Positions 8,764 to 21,183 of a stretch of 64,000 nucleotides of DNA are shown piece after piece. The stretch's first letter is position 1, and every line of letters starts with the position of its first letter. A program made the position numbers and the translations under genes. The DNA lies in contig NC_064038.1 of the NCBI RefSeq assembly GCF_932526225.1, forward strand, positions 6,246,741 to 6,310,740, in the 5' to 3' direction. Origin of the DNA: Nematostella vectensis (Eukaryota; Cnidaria; Anthozoa; Actiniaria; Edwardsiidae). The notes beneath the pieces are model-generated. The model saw nothing but the letters and a program-made list of their open reading frames with translations, made no database searches and was not told the origin of the DNA.

Positions 8764-11700
8764 ATGGCGGCGATCAGAGGGTTTTCCTTGCTGTTTCTTA
8801 CGTGCCGCGCGTTTAGATCAAAAGCTACATCTCGATGCTTTCAAAAACGATTTTTTAGTCGAGATGGAATTCGAAGCGTTCAAGAAATTAAGGATGATTA
8901 CATTGAGCGCAAACACTCAATTGAAGGTGGGTTTGTTTGAAAATCATGATTTTTTGCTAGAGCTCTGAAAGGTCATAGTCCACCGACACATTCTCAAAAA
9001 AAGGCTCAAAATATATGAATAAGTGACGGACCCCTGCAACAAATATAACCAGCATTAAGCCCTATATTTCCTAACATGTTGGTTTGATTCTGTGTATTGA
9101 AATCTGTAGTTAAATTTGAGTATGTCAGTGTCATACAAAGGCGAGACCACACATTTGAATGCTGGGCTTCAACCGTTGTTTTCTCTCTCAAAAAGTTAAT
9201 GGTGAAATTGGTTGCTCTCACACCTGAAAATATTAATAAAATTCAGCCCCACTCCCGTTTTATCAGACCCTCACTTTTATTGTTATTATTGTCATTATCA
9301 CTATTTGATTCTTTGGCCCCTTATTGTCAATTAGCCTCTTCTACAGGAGGGAACTCCAAATGTTAGAAAAAAGAAGGAATCAGAATAGCTTTGCTGACTT
9401 CTTGTGGTGAACTCCTTAAAGCGGCAATTGCATCAGTTTATGCATGTATCAGCGGCTTTCCCCAGGGGTTGACCCATGGGGACCATGGGGGATTTAAAGA
9501 ACATTCAATCAAGAAGCTTAAAATCCCCCCTGGGTATGGGGCGATAAAGAAGTGACAAAATCTCTACTCCTCGGGAACAATTTAAGTTCCAAATAAGCTG
9601 TACACAAGGAAATAAAAGTTTCCATTGAAAGAAGAAGTACATACAATAAATGTCAAACGTGTGTGATTTTTTCAACAAGCTAAAGGACATATTTCAAGCA
9701 CTCAAGGAAATTGCACGCGACTTACAGGGGGGGGGGGTACCCAAATCTTGTTATTTCTAACTGTTCATATGAACCCATGAACAAACCAAATATCGCACGT
9801 GACTTACAGACAGGCACAACGCAAATCTCGTTATTCCTTAACTGTACATATGAGCCAATAAACAAGCAATATGCACACGACTTAATACAGGCGACATCAA
9901 AAGCCACTAGTCCAAATGGTGGAAATCTTGTTAAATACCATACAACATACTGACCATACAAATCCCCAGGGTAATCCTGTGTGTACTATATTTTCAAATG
10001 CGATATAATTCCCCTCCCCCAAAGGCAAAAATTGTCTTACAGTGTTAAATAATGCCCCACATTGCCTGTTGTTTGCACGGGGTTAACCTGATACATGCAT
10101 TACTTTTGGCAGACCTATGGAAACCTCAACTGAAAAATGACAAAGAAATCTATTAGATTCAATGCTTTTTAACAGACCTTCTGCAATACATTGTCAGTCA
10201 AATCTTTGAAGAAACTTCCAAAAGACACACTGGTTTTAAAATGTTGCTATATTTCTAGTTTTCCTTTTAAAACATTAGAGATTAATACGTTGTTGACGAG
10301 GAGTGAACTGGTGCGATTGTCACTTTAAGGGTGGAAGGGAAAGTGCAAATTGTGCCCACGCCCACCCCATGCTTATGGTAATAACATTATTGGGTACAAC
10401 ACTGTAGCACCTACCTTTACATGACTCTTACACCATTGTTTCTACATATTTCTATTCACAGAAAACTATGAACACACTGTTGTTCAGGATCAAGGGATCT
10501 TTGCAAATAATGAGTTGAGCCTAAAATATATAAACGTGTATGGGTTTGACTATGACTACACACTGGCCTCATACTCAAATACTCTGCACTTCTTGATTTA
10601 CGACTTGGCTGTTGGGAATCTGCTCAGCTTTTTTGGAGTAAGAACCACAAATGCTTATTTAATGCTGATTGGTAGAGAAAAGTTGGTGATTACAGTACAC
10701 ATGCACATTTGATGTCAACAACTGTAGTTGTTGTGTAAAATTAATTGATCTTATTTTGGCTTGCATCTGTCCTTATAATTCATGGATGACGTGACCCTGT
10801 GTCATGTACAAAAATGTACGGAGTTGAGTTGCTTGACTGTTGAGATCTGTTGGTTACAAACTAAAGTTTATTTGTGTGCAACATTCCTTATCTAGACTAT
10901 GAATTGTGTCCCTTTATGTGTATTTTGTAGTACCCAAAAGGTGTTGAGGGCATGAAGTACAATCCTGAATTTGCTGTAAGAGGTCTGCATTATGACACTG
11001 TCAATGTAAGTTGATAGAGACATTTCGCATCATGTTTTCAGAATTAACCGCAAACAGAAAACTATGGTTAACCGCCATTACCGGTTTGCGGTTTGACGTA
11101 CGGGCGAAAACATAGTTTAGCATATTTGGTAGGAAATGTGGCATTTGGCGGGAAAAAGTGCAAAACATGTGCTCGACTTCAACCGAGCCAAAATTATTAG
11201 TAATTTTACAAATTATCAATAAAAATATATTATTTCAAGAGTCAAATGATTAAGAACACTAATTTATGGTCTCAAATGTGAGCTAATAGAAAATTTGATG
11301 GGAAAACTGCTGAGGTAAATCACTTACAGCTAGACAGTGCTTTCGAGGTCAAACCGCGGACTGCAAACCTGACCGCAAGGCCTTGTCATGTGACACCCAG
11401 AGGTTTGATGTTTGCCGTTTTATGAAAAAAAAATGTGGTGCTAAATTTATACTGCTGATAGAGTAAACTTCTTATCATAGCATCTGAGACAAATACCTAC
11501 CTTGAAATAGGCTTGACTATCTCCAATAGGCACCTTGCAATTTTCTTTGTCTTAAAAGGGTTATTTTATTTTATTTTTTTTTCGTCACTCTCTTTGCAAG
11601 GCTGAATAGCAACCCCATACATATAAATGATAACCCTAACCTTCACTTCACTTCTCTTTATTTTACTATGCCTTAAACTTGCCTCTTACATGACTTCTTA

Positions 11701-14700
11701 GTACATGTTGCCTACTGTTTTAGCAGATTCTCTTCAAGACTAAAGTGGATTAGGATTATACGGTCGTGTAACACTCCTAATATATTTCTCCTTTCGAAAG
11801 AATTGACTGGCAAATGGACCCCTTACTCAACTTACACACATACTATGTGTTGTTATTTGTGTTGACAGGGCCTTTTACTCAAGATTGATGCTTTTCACAA
11901 TATCATGCTTGGCTCTGTATACAGGTATGTGAACTGACAGACCCAGACATACAGGTGCATGGTAGATCTAGAACTGCCCGGGCGCAAAGCCTCTTAGCTA
12001 ACTATCATCCAGGTATTACTTGAATGGAAAATGTTTGTAATTAAAGCAAGATAAAATTCATGTTTTTTTTACAGAGGTCTTCAGGAGGTGGAAGACGAAG
12101 AGGTCTTCAGAATATATGGAGGCACCCACCTGGCCATTACAAAACTTGACCCCTACACATTTTTAAGTGTGAGTACAAACTTATCCCCTACACATTTTTA
12201 AGGGTGAGTACAAACTTATACCCTATAAAAAAAACCTACGGAAAAAAATCTGTGTCAACGGAAAAAAATCTGTTTAAACGGCGTGTCAATGCCCATGCCC
12301 ATGAGTTTGAAAACCTTAGTGTACGTTTTCCCATGGACGGTCACATTTTTAAGTGTGAGTACAAACTTAACCCCTGCAATTTTTTAAGTGTTAGTACAAA
12401 ACCTTACCCTACACATTTCCAAGTGTGGTTACAAAAGTTAACCCCTACCAGGCCTGTAGCGGGGGGTTCACAGGGTTTGGAAGAACCCACTTACTAGACT
12501 GTAAAGTCCACTTAAGAAGGGAAGTTGAGTAACACTGCGAGCTAGGACAGTTAGGTAAGAGAGAAAATGGTCCGGTTAATGGGTTAACAAATTGTGTGGG
12601 AGTGTAAAGGCAAAGTTGCCCCTCTTTAACCCCTTACACAGTTGGTTTCTAAAGTTATTTTTGACTTTTTTTTATTGCAGGGCCCTAGGAGAACAATTCA
12701 TCACATGATTGACATGTTTTCCTACCCAGAGATGTGTCTTCTTTCCAATGTGACAGAGGTACAGTCAGAACCTCATCTTCATAATTGTCACCATCAAACA
12801 TTTTATATTATTATCACACAAACCTCATTGTCCACTCAACATCATCATCATCATAATCATTATTATCACCACTGTCACTATTGGTCATCAGAGTCATTTG
12901 GTCTGCAATTTCTATATTTTGTCACTTGCAGTATTTCAACCAAAATGGTATACCTTATGATCCAGAAAACCTGTTTAGAGATTGTGTGGTAAGTAACACA
13001 GTTAGAACTACATAGCCTTTCTGAGAATGGGAGCTTTCCTGTTTTTGTTTTATACCAGTTGATGTGATCACTAGGATAAAAAAGTTTTTTTAATTTTTTT
13101 TGTATGCAGCAAGCTGTTGAGAGTGTCCATGCTTCTGGACAGATGTATGAAGCTGTTATGAATAATATTGGTAAGTCCTGGGTCTGTGTTAGGAATAATC
13201 ATTAAATTATTGTTGGTAAACACATTTTACCCCACAGCATATGGGATAGTGCCTCCCCTCCCCCCCCGCCTTCCTAAAATCCTTGTAAAAGTTTGTTGTT
13301 AATTAAAGAGTTTTGGCTGACCCTCTCCTATAATTCAGCCACCTACTGTATGCTGTAAGGTGTGAGAATAAACAAGCATTTTTTTTAAATTTACGTCCCA
13401 AAAGCTTGGTTTTGGTAGAGATCATAAAAAAACGATTCTCTGAGTTGTAAAGCATGACCCTCAAATTTGATAAAACTTGAAAAAAAAAATTCGGGAAATA
13501 GGAATCTAACAAATTTAGATTCTAAAGTTGGCAAGGTGTATTATACATTGAGGTGTTACTTGTGTGTAGTTGACCATGCATGTCAGCAGCGGGTAGGAGA
13601 AGGCCCCCCCCTTCCTCCCATATGCATTGTATGCTTGTGATTCGATGTGATGCGAGTATTATTTGTAATTAGGTATGTACCTAGAAAAGAGTCCTTTGCT
13701 GAGAGAAATGCTGAACAAGATACGAGCATCCGGGAGAAAGACGTTTCTTATAACAAACAGCCCTTATACCTTTGTGTAAGTATTTAAAGTTATTGCCTCC
13801 CATGCCGAAAAAACGGAGCTCAAGGAATCACATGACCGTTTGTGTGTCAGTATAAAACTTTGTTTTTAGATGATGATTTCGATATTTTCTCGTGATATAT
13901 AACATGTCTTTCGATATTGAATGATAAGAAAAGGTGTGGCTGACAAGAGCTCTACAATCTGAGTAACACGATATGCTGAAGCACTGTCTTGTTTTGTTGT
14001 AGCGATCGTGGAATGGACCATATGGTGGGGGGCGGCTGGCAGGAACTATTCGACGTCATTATCACCAAGGCGCGCAAACCAACCTTCTACAATCAAGTAT
14101 ATCGGTAAGTAGACTACTGTGGGAAAATGGTAAAAGAGATGTACTAAATGTGAGCGAACCAACCTTCTATAATCAGGTCTATCGGTAAGTAGACTACTGT
14201 GGGAAAATGGTAAAAGAGATGTACTAAATGTGAACGAACCAACCTTCTATAATCAGGTCTATCGGTAAGTAGACTACTGTGGGAAAATGGTATAAGAGAT
14301 GTACTAAATGTGAGCGAACCAACCTTCTATAATCAGGTCTATCGGTACGTAGACTACTGTGGGAAAATGGTAAAAGAGATGTACTAAATGTGAGCGAACC
14401 AACCTTCTATAATCAGGTCTATCGGTAAGTAGACTACTGTGGGAAAATGGTAAAAGAGATGTACTAAATGTGAGCGAACCAACCTTCTATAATCAGGTCT
14501 ATCGGTACGTGGAGAACAGTGGGAAAATGATGAACGAGATGTAATGTGAGAGAACTGACCTCCTACAATTAGGTATATCGGTACAAAACACGTACAGTGA
14601 GAAATTATGAGCTATGTAGGCAACCATCCATCAGTAGTACAGTAAACAATGTCTATATTCATACACTTATTTCAGATAGGGCTTTCCTCGGAGAAACTTT

Positions 14701-17229
14701 GTGTCGTAACCCGCATTGCTTTATGGGTATCAAATACATAATAACATAAGGGTAAATAAAACCAAACACAGGTTTAGGAAGCTTCTGAATTCTTGTTTAT
14801 GTACCTCTAGACGTTTACACGGGGTCCAGATACCAAGATTCAGCCATCGATTCTTGGGTGCAGCCTTAATTGAAATAGGTGTGTATAAATTACACCTTAA
14901 TAATTGAGTATTTCACCAGGCCGTTCCGTTGCGTGGATGCATCAGAAGCTCGCCCTACTTGGCAGAAAGTCTCTAAGTTTGAGAAAGGACAAATATACAT
15001 CGAGGTGCGTAGCGTGCACCGTTTATCATTAGGATCGAATTAGGAGCATCGGCTTGTGCTCACCGGTTTAGATGCCTTAATTCTCAATCATCTCTTCCCA
15101 TGTCACAGGGTAATGTAGACCAGTTCATCAAGTTCACTGGTTGGTACGGCCCAAGTGTGCTCTACTTTGGTGATCATGTTTACAGCGACCTTAAGGTAAA
15201 CCGCTCATTCACCGCTTACGGAATGAGCCATGTGGGCCTGACCATGATGCATTGTACTTGCGGCCATTTTTAATACTCCCTGCTCATCACTTGTTGATTT
15301 GAGCAACCCCAGACTTCGCCTATCCGCGAATTGTTTTAAATTAACTACTTTGAAATTTTATACTTCATCTACAAATTCATTCGATGCTATTGCAATAGTT
15401 TCCCTAAATCAGCCGACATTTGGGTATTTTTCTAGAAGACAAAATGGCGACCGACATAGACATTTTGAAACTTTGTCTTGGTGACAGTGCGCGGTAATCT
15501 AACATTGCTAAATTGTATCTACACAGGATCCTGTGTTGCACCACGGCTGGCGTACTGGGGCTGTGATTCCTGAGCTGGAGGTACATGACCCAGGCTACAG
15601 TAGGGATCTGAAGATTTACGACGGCAACGGCTGGGAAAACGATATCCAAAAAAAATTTTCTCACTTGACGTTTAGTCCCAAGCAAATTGCAATGAATAAG
15701 CAAATCATTACTAGGGCTAGAAAACGATTAAAGGAATCTAAGGACACGTGATTCTACAGTTAATATTACAGGGTAAACGTTCGCGACCTCAATTGTTCGT
15801 GAAAGTTTGAGTTTTCAGCTCCTGGTTTGGTGGAAAACGGCGAAACTGTTTAGGGCAAAACACATTTGCACGTGCTTCTATTAAATTCGCAATCCAATTT
15901 TATTGTTTTCTGTCGTCGTCGCCCACGTTGTCGTATAGTTTTTAAAAGCCACATTGTCACCAGTTTACTTCCAGTCGATTACGTAACAATCTCCGATTAT
16001 TTTTTAAATGAAAACGCGAAAAATATTTTAAAGTTGTGAATGCAGTGTGTCTATTGGAAGTTTCTTTGAAGATCTGATTGATAATTCAGAGCGGATGGCC
16101 TGTTAAATAGCGCGGATTCTAATATATTCTTTCGTCTCTTGAAGATTGAGATTTCCGTCGGCTCTCGGGATGTAAACTGGTGACAATGCGGCTTTAATAG
16201 CTGCCAGGCTTCCCCTTCGTGTTCTTGGACTAATTTCTGTAAAATTTTGACAGCGTGAGATTCAAACCACTAATCTTCCCGAATACCAGAAGTCAGTAGT
16301 GTGGCTGTTCACCTTGCAGGATCTGATCGCAGAGATCCAGGTAACATACATTATCAACAGTATCGAAATACACAGTCAGATTCATCTCTACAACACATCC
16401 ATCATTAGCATCACCAACACCACCAGCATCACTACTATCATTGCCACCACCATCACAACCATGTATCATCGCCACAAATATCAGCGCCACCATTACATCG
16501 ACCACTACAATCATCACTACTATCACAACCCGCACTACTATAACCACCATAACTGCCATCACTACGGCTGCTGTGATCTAGTAATTACCATTATACCAAG
16601 CCCTCAAGTACACTTCGTTCCTTCCGTAGGTCCACGATAGGGAGGAAATACTCTCCACACTTGAAGAATGGAAGGCCGAGCGGCGCCAATTACGGTAAGA
16701 CTGGTGATGATCACTTATACGGTAAGTTATTTGTAAGGTTATTTGTTTCGGTGATACCCTAGCCTTTCTCCCATCTCTTAAGTTTCATCCTTTTTCGGTA
16801 GCGGTTTGGACATTGTTCTGTTTGCAAATCTATTTTCAATCGACCTTGGATGTTGTGGCCCAGTGCTAAAGTTATTTGAAAATCTGTTTTTGGACATTTA
16901 TATTCGTATGGTCTGACCCGGATATGGTTTGATTCGAACTTCTTACAGTTAGAGTCTAATGACCACCTTTTTTCAAGACGAAGTTAAAACATTAGTTAAC
17001 AAGCATTCTGGCATTCATCTTCAGGACGAAGTTGAAGACGCTATTCAACCCACATTTCGGCAGCGTATTTCGCACGTACCATAACCCCACGTACTTCACG
17101 CGCCGTCTCGTGCGCTTCGCTGATATCTACATGTCGAGCGTGGAGAACTTCCTTCAGTACCGCGATAACCACGTGTTCTACCCACGGCGCGCGGCGCTAC
17201 CACATGAACCCGTCTTGGACTTTAGATGA
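8764..17229 (+). CDS. NT5DC2/3-like: 5'-nucleotidase domain-containing protein 2/3-like (HAD superfamily)
   Basis: Sixteen exons join in phase to 493 residues: 8764-8926, 10462-10637, 10931-11005, 11869-11924, 12075-12168, 12681-12758, 12932-12988, 13110-13170, 13673-13775, 14003-14104, 14920-15004, 15109-15195, 15527-15580, 16320-16340, 16630-16694, 17025-17229. The first 33 residues are basic and hydrophobic, like a mitochondrial presequence. The HAD nucleophile motif GFDYDYTL gives Asp84 and Asp86. Later family blocks are [32 protein letters not shown] (the acidic HAD motif), [13 protein letters not shown], and a terminal [13 protein letters not shown]...FYPRR block. Vertebrate members are about 520-550 residues; this one is shorter between PELE and FNPHFG. 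The start is the first ATG in frame, in a good context (AACATGG). Exon 14 is only 21 nt. Two donors (exons 5 and 10) are repeated in the following introns. Enzymatic substrate is not established for this family. Confidence 0.93.
9450..9530. repeat. Small inverted repeat, C/G-rich
   Basis: CCATGGGGGATTT and AAATCCCCCCTGGG face each other within NT5DC intron 1. This looks like a short foldback element related to the G/C-tract repeats elsewhere in the window. Confidence 0.5.
12150..12450 (+). repeat. NT5DC exon 5 donor repeats, 35 bp period
   Basis: The last 19 bp of exon 5 plus 16 bp of intron (CCCCTACACATTTTTAAGT|GTGAGTAC...) recur. Donor-like sites are at 12169 (real), 12204, 12355, 12390 and 12425. 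About 124 bp of other sequence interrupts the array between copies 2 and 3. Copies 2 and 3 keep GTGAGT; copies 4 and 5 have GTTAGT and GTGGTT. Confidence 0.88.
12839..12890. repeat. CAT/ATT microsatellite in NT5DC intron
   Basis: Interrupted CATCATCATCATAATCATTATTATCACCAC-like stretch in intron 6. Confidence 0.7.
14066..14600 (+). repeat. NT5DC exon 10 donor minisatellite, 80 bp period
   Basis: The end of exon 10 with its donor (ATCG|GTAAGT at 14105) is followed by five close copies with donor-like sites at 14185, 14265, 14345, 14425 and 14505, then a degenerate copy near 14580. Units at 14345 and 14505 have GTACGT; the others keep GTAAGT. Each unit carries about 28-30 bp of exon-like sequence (encoding PTFYNQVYR) and 50 bp of intron. 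Array copies share TAT, CAG and GTC where the real exon has TAC, CAA and GTA, which are all synonymous third-position differences. Confidence 0.92.
15942..16197. mobile_element. MITE family A, copy 1
   Basis: About 256 bp with terminal inverted repeats of roughly 28 bp: left AAGCCACATTGTCACCAGTT, right AACTGGTGACAATGCGGCTT. It sits in NT5DC intron 13. A second copy with the same interior lies at about 59879-60119. No coding capacity. Confidence 0.8.
16375..16565. repeat. ATC/ACC-rich microsatellite
   Basis: Interrupted CATCAC/ACCACC repeat directly after the 21-nt NT5DC exon 14. Histidine/threonine-rich ORFs here are artefacts. Confidence 0.8.
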
Positions 17230-19737
17230 GGCCACAGGCTTCTTGTTATGAGAAGAAGACGAGTGAGGGGCATTGAAACTTGTCTGAGTGTGTTTAAGAT
17301 CTTTAGACGATTCTCAAGGCATCTCATTTTTGGAAGAGTACAGGGTGGGAGCGGGAAGAGAACGGGGGGTGGAGGTGGGGGAGGAGCGTTGAAACATTGA
17401 ATTGGATTCAAGTTCTTTAGACGAATCCCCAGGCATCTCTTATGGTGAAAAAGTGGGGGGAGTTGAATCTTGTTCTTAAAACGAATGAGTTCAAATTCTT
17501 TCAATTCTTGACGATTCCCCAAACATCTCCTTATTGAAAAGAAGTGGGAAGGGGTGGAGGGCTGGAAGCTTGTCCGAATGGGCTCAAGTTCTTTAGATAA
17601 ATACTATGACGTCTCAGACGTCTCGTAGTTATGGGAAAGGAGCAGACTTAGTCTTAAGCATCCCCTCAATTGGGTCACGTTCTCACTCATCTTTCCCTCA
17701 ACAAAAGCCTGTTCTATATTTTAGAAGACTTCACTGGCATCTTGGCATGAATTGGCTCAAGATCTTACTTTTTTGCGTTCTAACAAAAGCCTATCCTATA
17801 TTTTAAAAGAATCCCCATAAAAGGAACTGGCTCAAGTTCTCATAGCCTGAGTTAACAGACCCCCGCACAAAATCTAAACGAAACTTAAGCGAGTTTCAAG
17901 ATTCGTTTAGATTTTGAGCGGGGATCTGTTAACTCAGCCTAAAGTTCTCACACATTTTAGTGCTCTAACGTAAGCTCGCCTTATATTTCAAAAGTAAGCC
18001 ATCTACGAATGACGCCCTGGTCGTCTCATTATGGGGAGGTAAAGGTGGTAGAATTTATTTTAGCCAGCTCAGGCTTTTAAGATTTCACTTAAGCTAAGAT
18101 AATATCTCTTGAGGGGTAGGCCAAATTTTAACCGATCTAGACAAAGAGGGAAAGGGTTTACCAACTACTCAAGAAAAGAAAGGGAGTGTGGTGATGAAGT
18201 TAAACACATCTGTAAGCAGAAGGTCAAATTCAAAATGGTCGAAAGAGTGCGTCACAGACCTATTTAAAAAACTATTTTACGGTAGAGATACCTTGGTAGC
18301 AACTAGTGCTTCGTAACGTTTGTTAAGATAACAGATGTCTGAAAAACGCATTTTTTTTTTCAAAGTTACATATAATTATATAAACCTGTAAGCGAGAGTT
18401 GTAAATAGTTTAACAATGTTAACATGTTATTTTCCAGAAAATTATTTATTATCAAAGTGTTGAAAGTTTTACTTTTAGTAAACTTTAAAAAATGGCAATT
18501 GATTCACTAGTTCTTGTTTCCTTGTTAATCGGTAATTTTCCCACATGGCTTATGTTAGCCTGCGAAACAGGCTCTCGAGAAGTGGCCCAGAAAAGCCCTC
18601 AGAAAAGCCCCCAGAAAAGCCGTTTTATTGGATGCAGCGCTCGCGACATGACGGAAAAACCTGGAAAACGCGCAATTCAAGATACAGAAAGAAGACACAA
18701 TTTCTTACAATGGTTATAGGTTCCTTGTATTACGGACCGATTTTCAAAACACAAATAACGTGAGGCCAAAGTGCACATAACCAGATTTTGGCTTTTTAAG
18801 ATAATTTTCCCTTGACCACCCTTGCGCTATGTACGAGCTCAGGGACGTAAAGCTCAAATTTCAATGACACTTTACAAAAATTCGCATCAATTTAAAAAAA
18901 GTTGCACTTGATATTTTGTTTGCTTTAAGTTACTAAGTACCCAGAAAAATTTTCCACCTTATTCGATGTGAAATGGGCTTATTTGAAGCGTCATGTTTTC
19001 CCGTCATGTCAGCGCTCGCAAGCTCAGCTCCGACGTCTACTTATTGCGCAACTAAGCTCAGCTTTTCCGTCTTTCTCTCAACTAGCGCCTGTTGAGCATG
19101 CTATAAGTACACGTTCATCATATACCATGTTCAAGGTTTGCACCTGGCTTGGGGCCAGACTAGTACACGTAATCACGTTATAGTTACGCATGCGTGTTTA
19201 CGAGCTAGCCACGTCACGATGCGTGGTTACGAACAAGGGCTGCGGGATGGTCGGATGGGATTTTTTGTCTAATAGTGAAGCATTTTTAATTTGGACACAA
19301 CGATGAAGTTTTGGTTTTAGTTTTTTTTGGGTTTTTTTGGTTTGATTTTTTTTCTTCCAAAATGTCCTCCCTTCCCCCCCTAAAAAGTTTCAAAATGCCC
19401 TTTCGTGGTTGGCAACAGGGTCTCAATAGGGTATACATGATTTACGGTTAACGGTAAATAATAGGCTACGGCCACGGCTAATTATTCGGTATTGTTATCA
19501 CGGTTAACGTTATTTTCTTCTCAAATTTACTCCAACGCTTGTTGTTGTTGTTGTTTTATTCAACGGAATAAGCACCGAAACGATCACAATAGTAATCCAT
19601 TTACTTGCCTCACAGACAACAGGGTCTGGACTGGGGGTCTGCTTGTCGGTAGTCAGTTAAAATTTCCAGAATTTGTCGGTAGTCGGTAAGAATTACCGGT
19701 CTCTGTCGGGAGTCGGTGAATATGTGCTAGTATTCGC
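17230..19737. other. 3' flank of NT5DC, no gene seen
   Basis: It starts with a degenerate tandem repeat of about 100-140 bp (17240-17600; recurring CAAGTTCTTTAGACGAATCC and GGGAGG motifs), probably NT5DC 3' UTR or flank. A hairpin element follows at 17844-17940. A short AGAAAAGCCC direct repeat is at 18588-18622. T/G-rich sequence runs from about 19315 to 19385. I see no coding exon. Confidence 0.55.
17844..17940. repeat. Foldback hairpin element
   Basis: Two arms of about 37 bp face each other around a spacer of about 18 bp. The left arm begins AGCCTGAGTTAACAGACCCC and the right arm ends TCTGTTAACTCAGCCT. It looks like a very short MITE or foldback element. Confidence 0.8.
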
Positions 19738-20553
19738 TTTTTTTTAACAGATTTCATGTATAAACAAGATTAAACAGATTGACAGACAGACAGATAAATA
19801 GTGCGTCTGCGCCTTAGATTTACCGGGCACATGTTTTGAGTTGGAAGAAGACTATACAACCTATGAGCTGGATTCTGAATGTCGGCAAATAATTTCTGAG
19901 ATATGGTTGCGCGACGATTGTGTAACGTTTCCAGCCCCGCTGTGTAGAGCGCGCATTCGTATCAATTGAGATCAATTGATAGGTATTGGGGCAGGCAATG
20001 GTGGAACACCAGACATGCGTATTCGGTCACTGGTCTAATGCAAGTTAAGTAAAAAAGGAGTAGCTCCTTAACCTTAATGTTAGCGCGTTTAAGTTGCCGT
20101 AGAAAGTACAAGCGCTTATTGATTTTTTAAAGTATTTCTGCTATATGACAGTTCCATGTTAGGTCATCAGACACTGTAACGCCTAAGATCTTTGCTTGGG
20201 AAACGCGAGCCAATTCCCTGCCGTTAATTCTAGCTGGCTCGACATCTATCTCCGACCTACTAAAACTAATACGCAGTTCCTCTCACTTGGCTTCGTTAAG
20301 TTGGAATCTATCAGTGGCTACTTTGCAGGACAACTCGTCAAGGGAATGCTGGACGGTACTTTCCTCTCCTTTGTTGACAACCTCAGCCAGAGTTGTGTTA
20401 TCTACGTACTTCCAGAGGTCGACCCCTTGGGCATCAAGATCATTTATCATATTGAGAAATAACCAGGGGCCGAGCTACGTACCTTGTAGGACGCCTAATG
20501 GAATTGCGCCCCATTCCGAGAAGCAGTCTTGGCCAATCTTAACTCTTTGTCGG

Positions 20554-21180
20554 CTACAGGAGAAAAAAATCAACAATCCACGAGATTACCGAGTGGGCGA
20601 AGTCATAGGCGTGGAGCTTGTCGACCAGAATCCGATGGTCAATCAGGTCAAATGCTTTACGAAAGTCAAGTAAGATAGCTCTGACTGTCGCACCATTCCC
20701 GTCAGTAGCAGATAGCCATGAGTGGATCATGCTAATAAGAGCATGCGTGGTGTTTGACCCAGGGACAGTTCCGAATTGGCGCCGGTCAACCTTTGCTAAA
20801 ATTGCTGGTTGAACAAGGTGCTCCACAACATAATCCTCCGCAACTTTAGAGAGAACGGGCGTTAAGGATATCGGACGAAGATCTTTATTTACGTCATTTA
20901 TGGGCTTCTGTTTTGGTACCGGGGTGATATCAGCATCTTTCCAAGACTGCGGGAGTCGAGCCTCCCGAAAAGAACTATTAAGAAAATCATTCACAAACGG
21001 GGCTATGGCTAGTATGTCCGCACACTCATTCAGAACCCAACCAGGACTGCCATCTGTGCCGGATGCTTTGCGTGGATTTAAAGCAGAGAGCTTCTGAAGT
21101 ACTGACAGTTCTAATACCTGGAGTGCGTCATCCGGAGGAAATGTGCGTGGCGCAGGGGTGGTTGATAGTATTCGCGACAC
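20554..21180 (-). pseudogene. Reverse transcriptase fragment of the LINE
   Basis: 208 codons of reverse transcriptase (fingers/palm) in frame. The first catalytic Asp lies in LLDFRKAFDLIDH. The downstream palm continues in another frame toward 20200, with YVDN in place of YxDD. It belongs to the retrotransposon at 19738-21885. Confidence 0.88.
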
Positions 21181-21183
21181 GCA

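Noticed and set aside
15533-15751. 72-residue ORF extending past NT5DC exon 13
   Set aside because: Family homology stops at PELE, exactly at a GTACAT donor, and the next exons continue in phase.
20196-20673. Plus-strand ORFs opposite the LINE
   Set aside because: Shadow frames of the reverse transcriptase coding strand.
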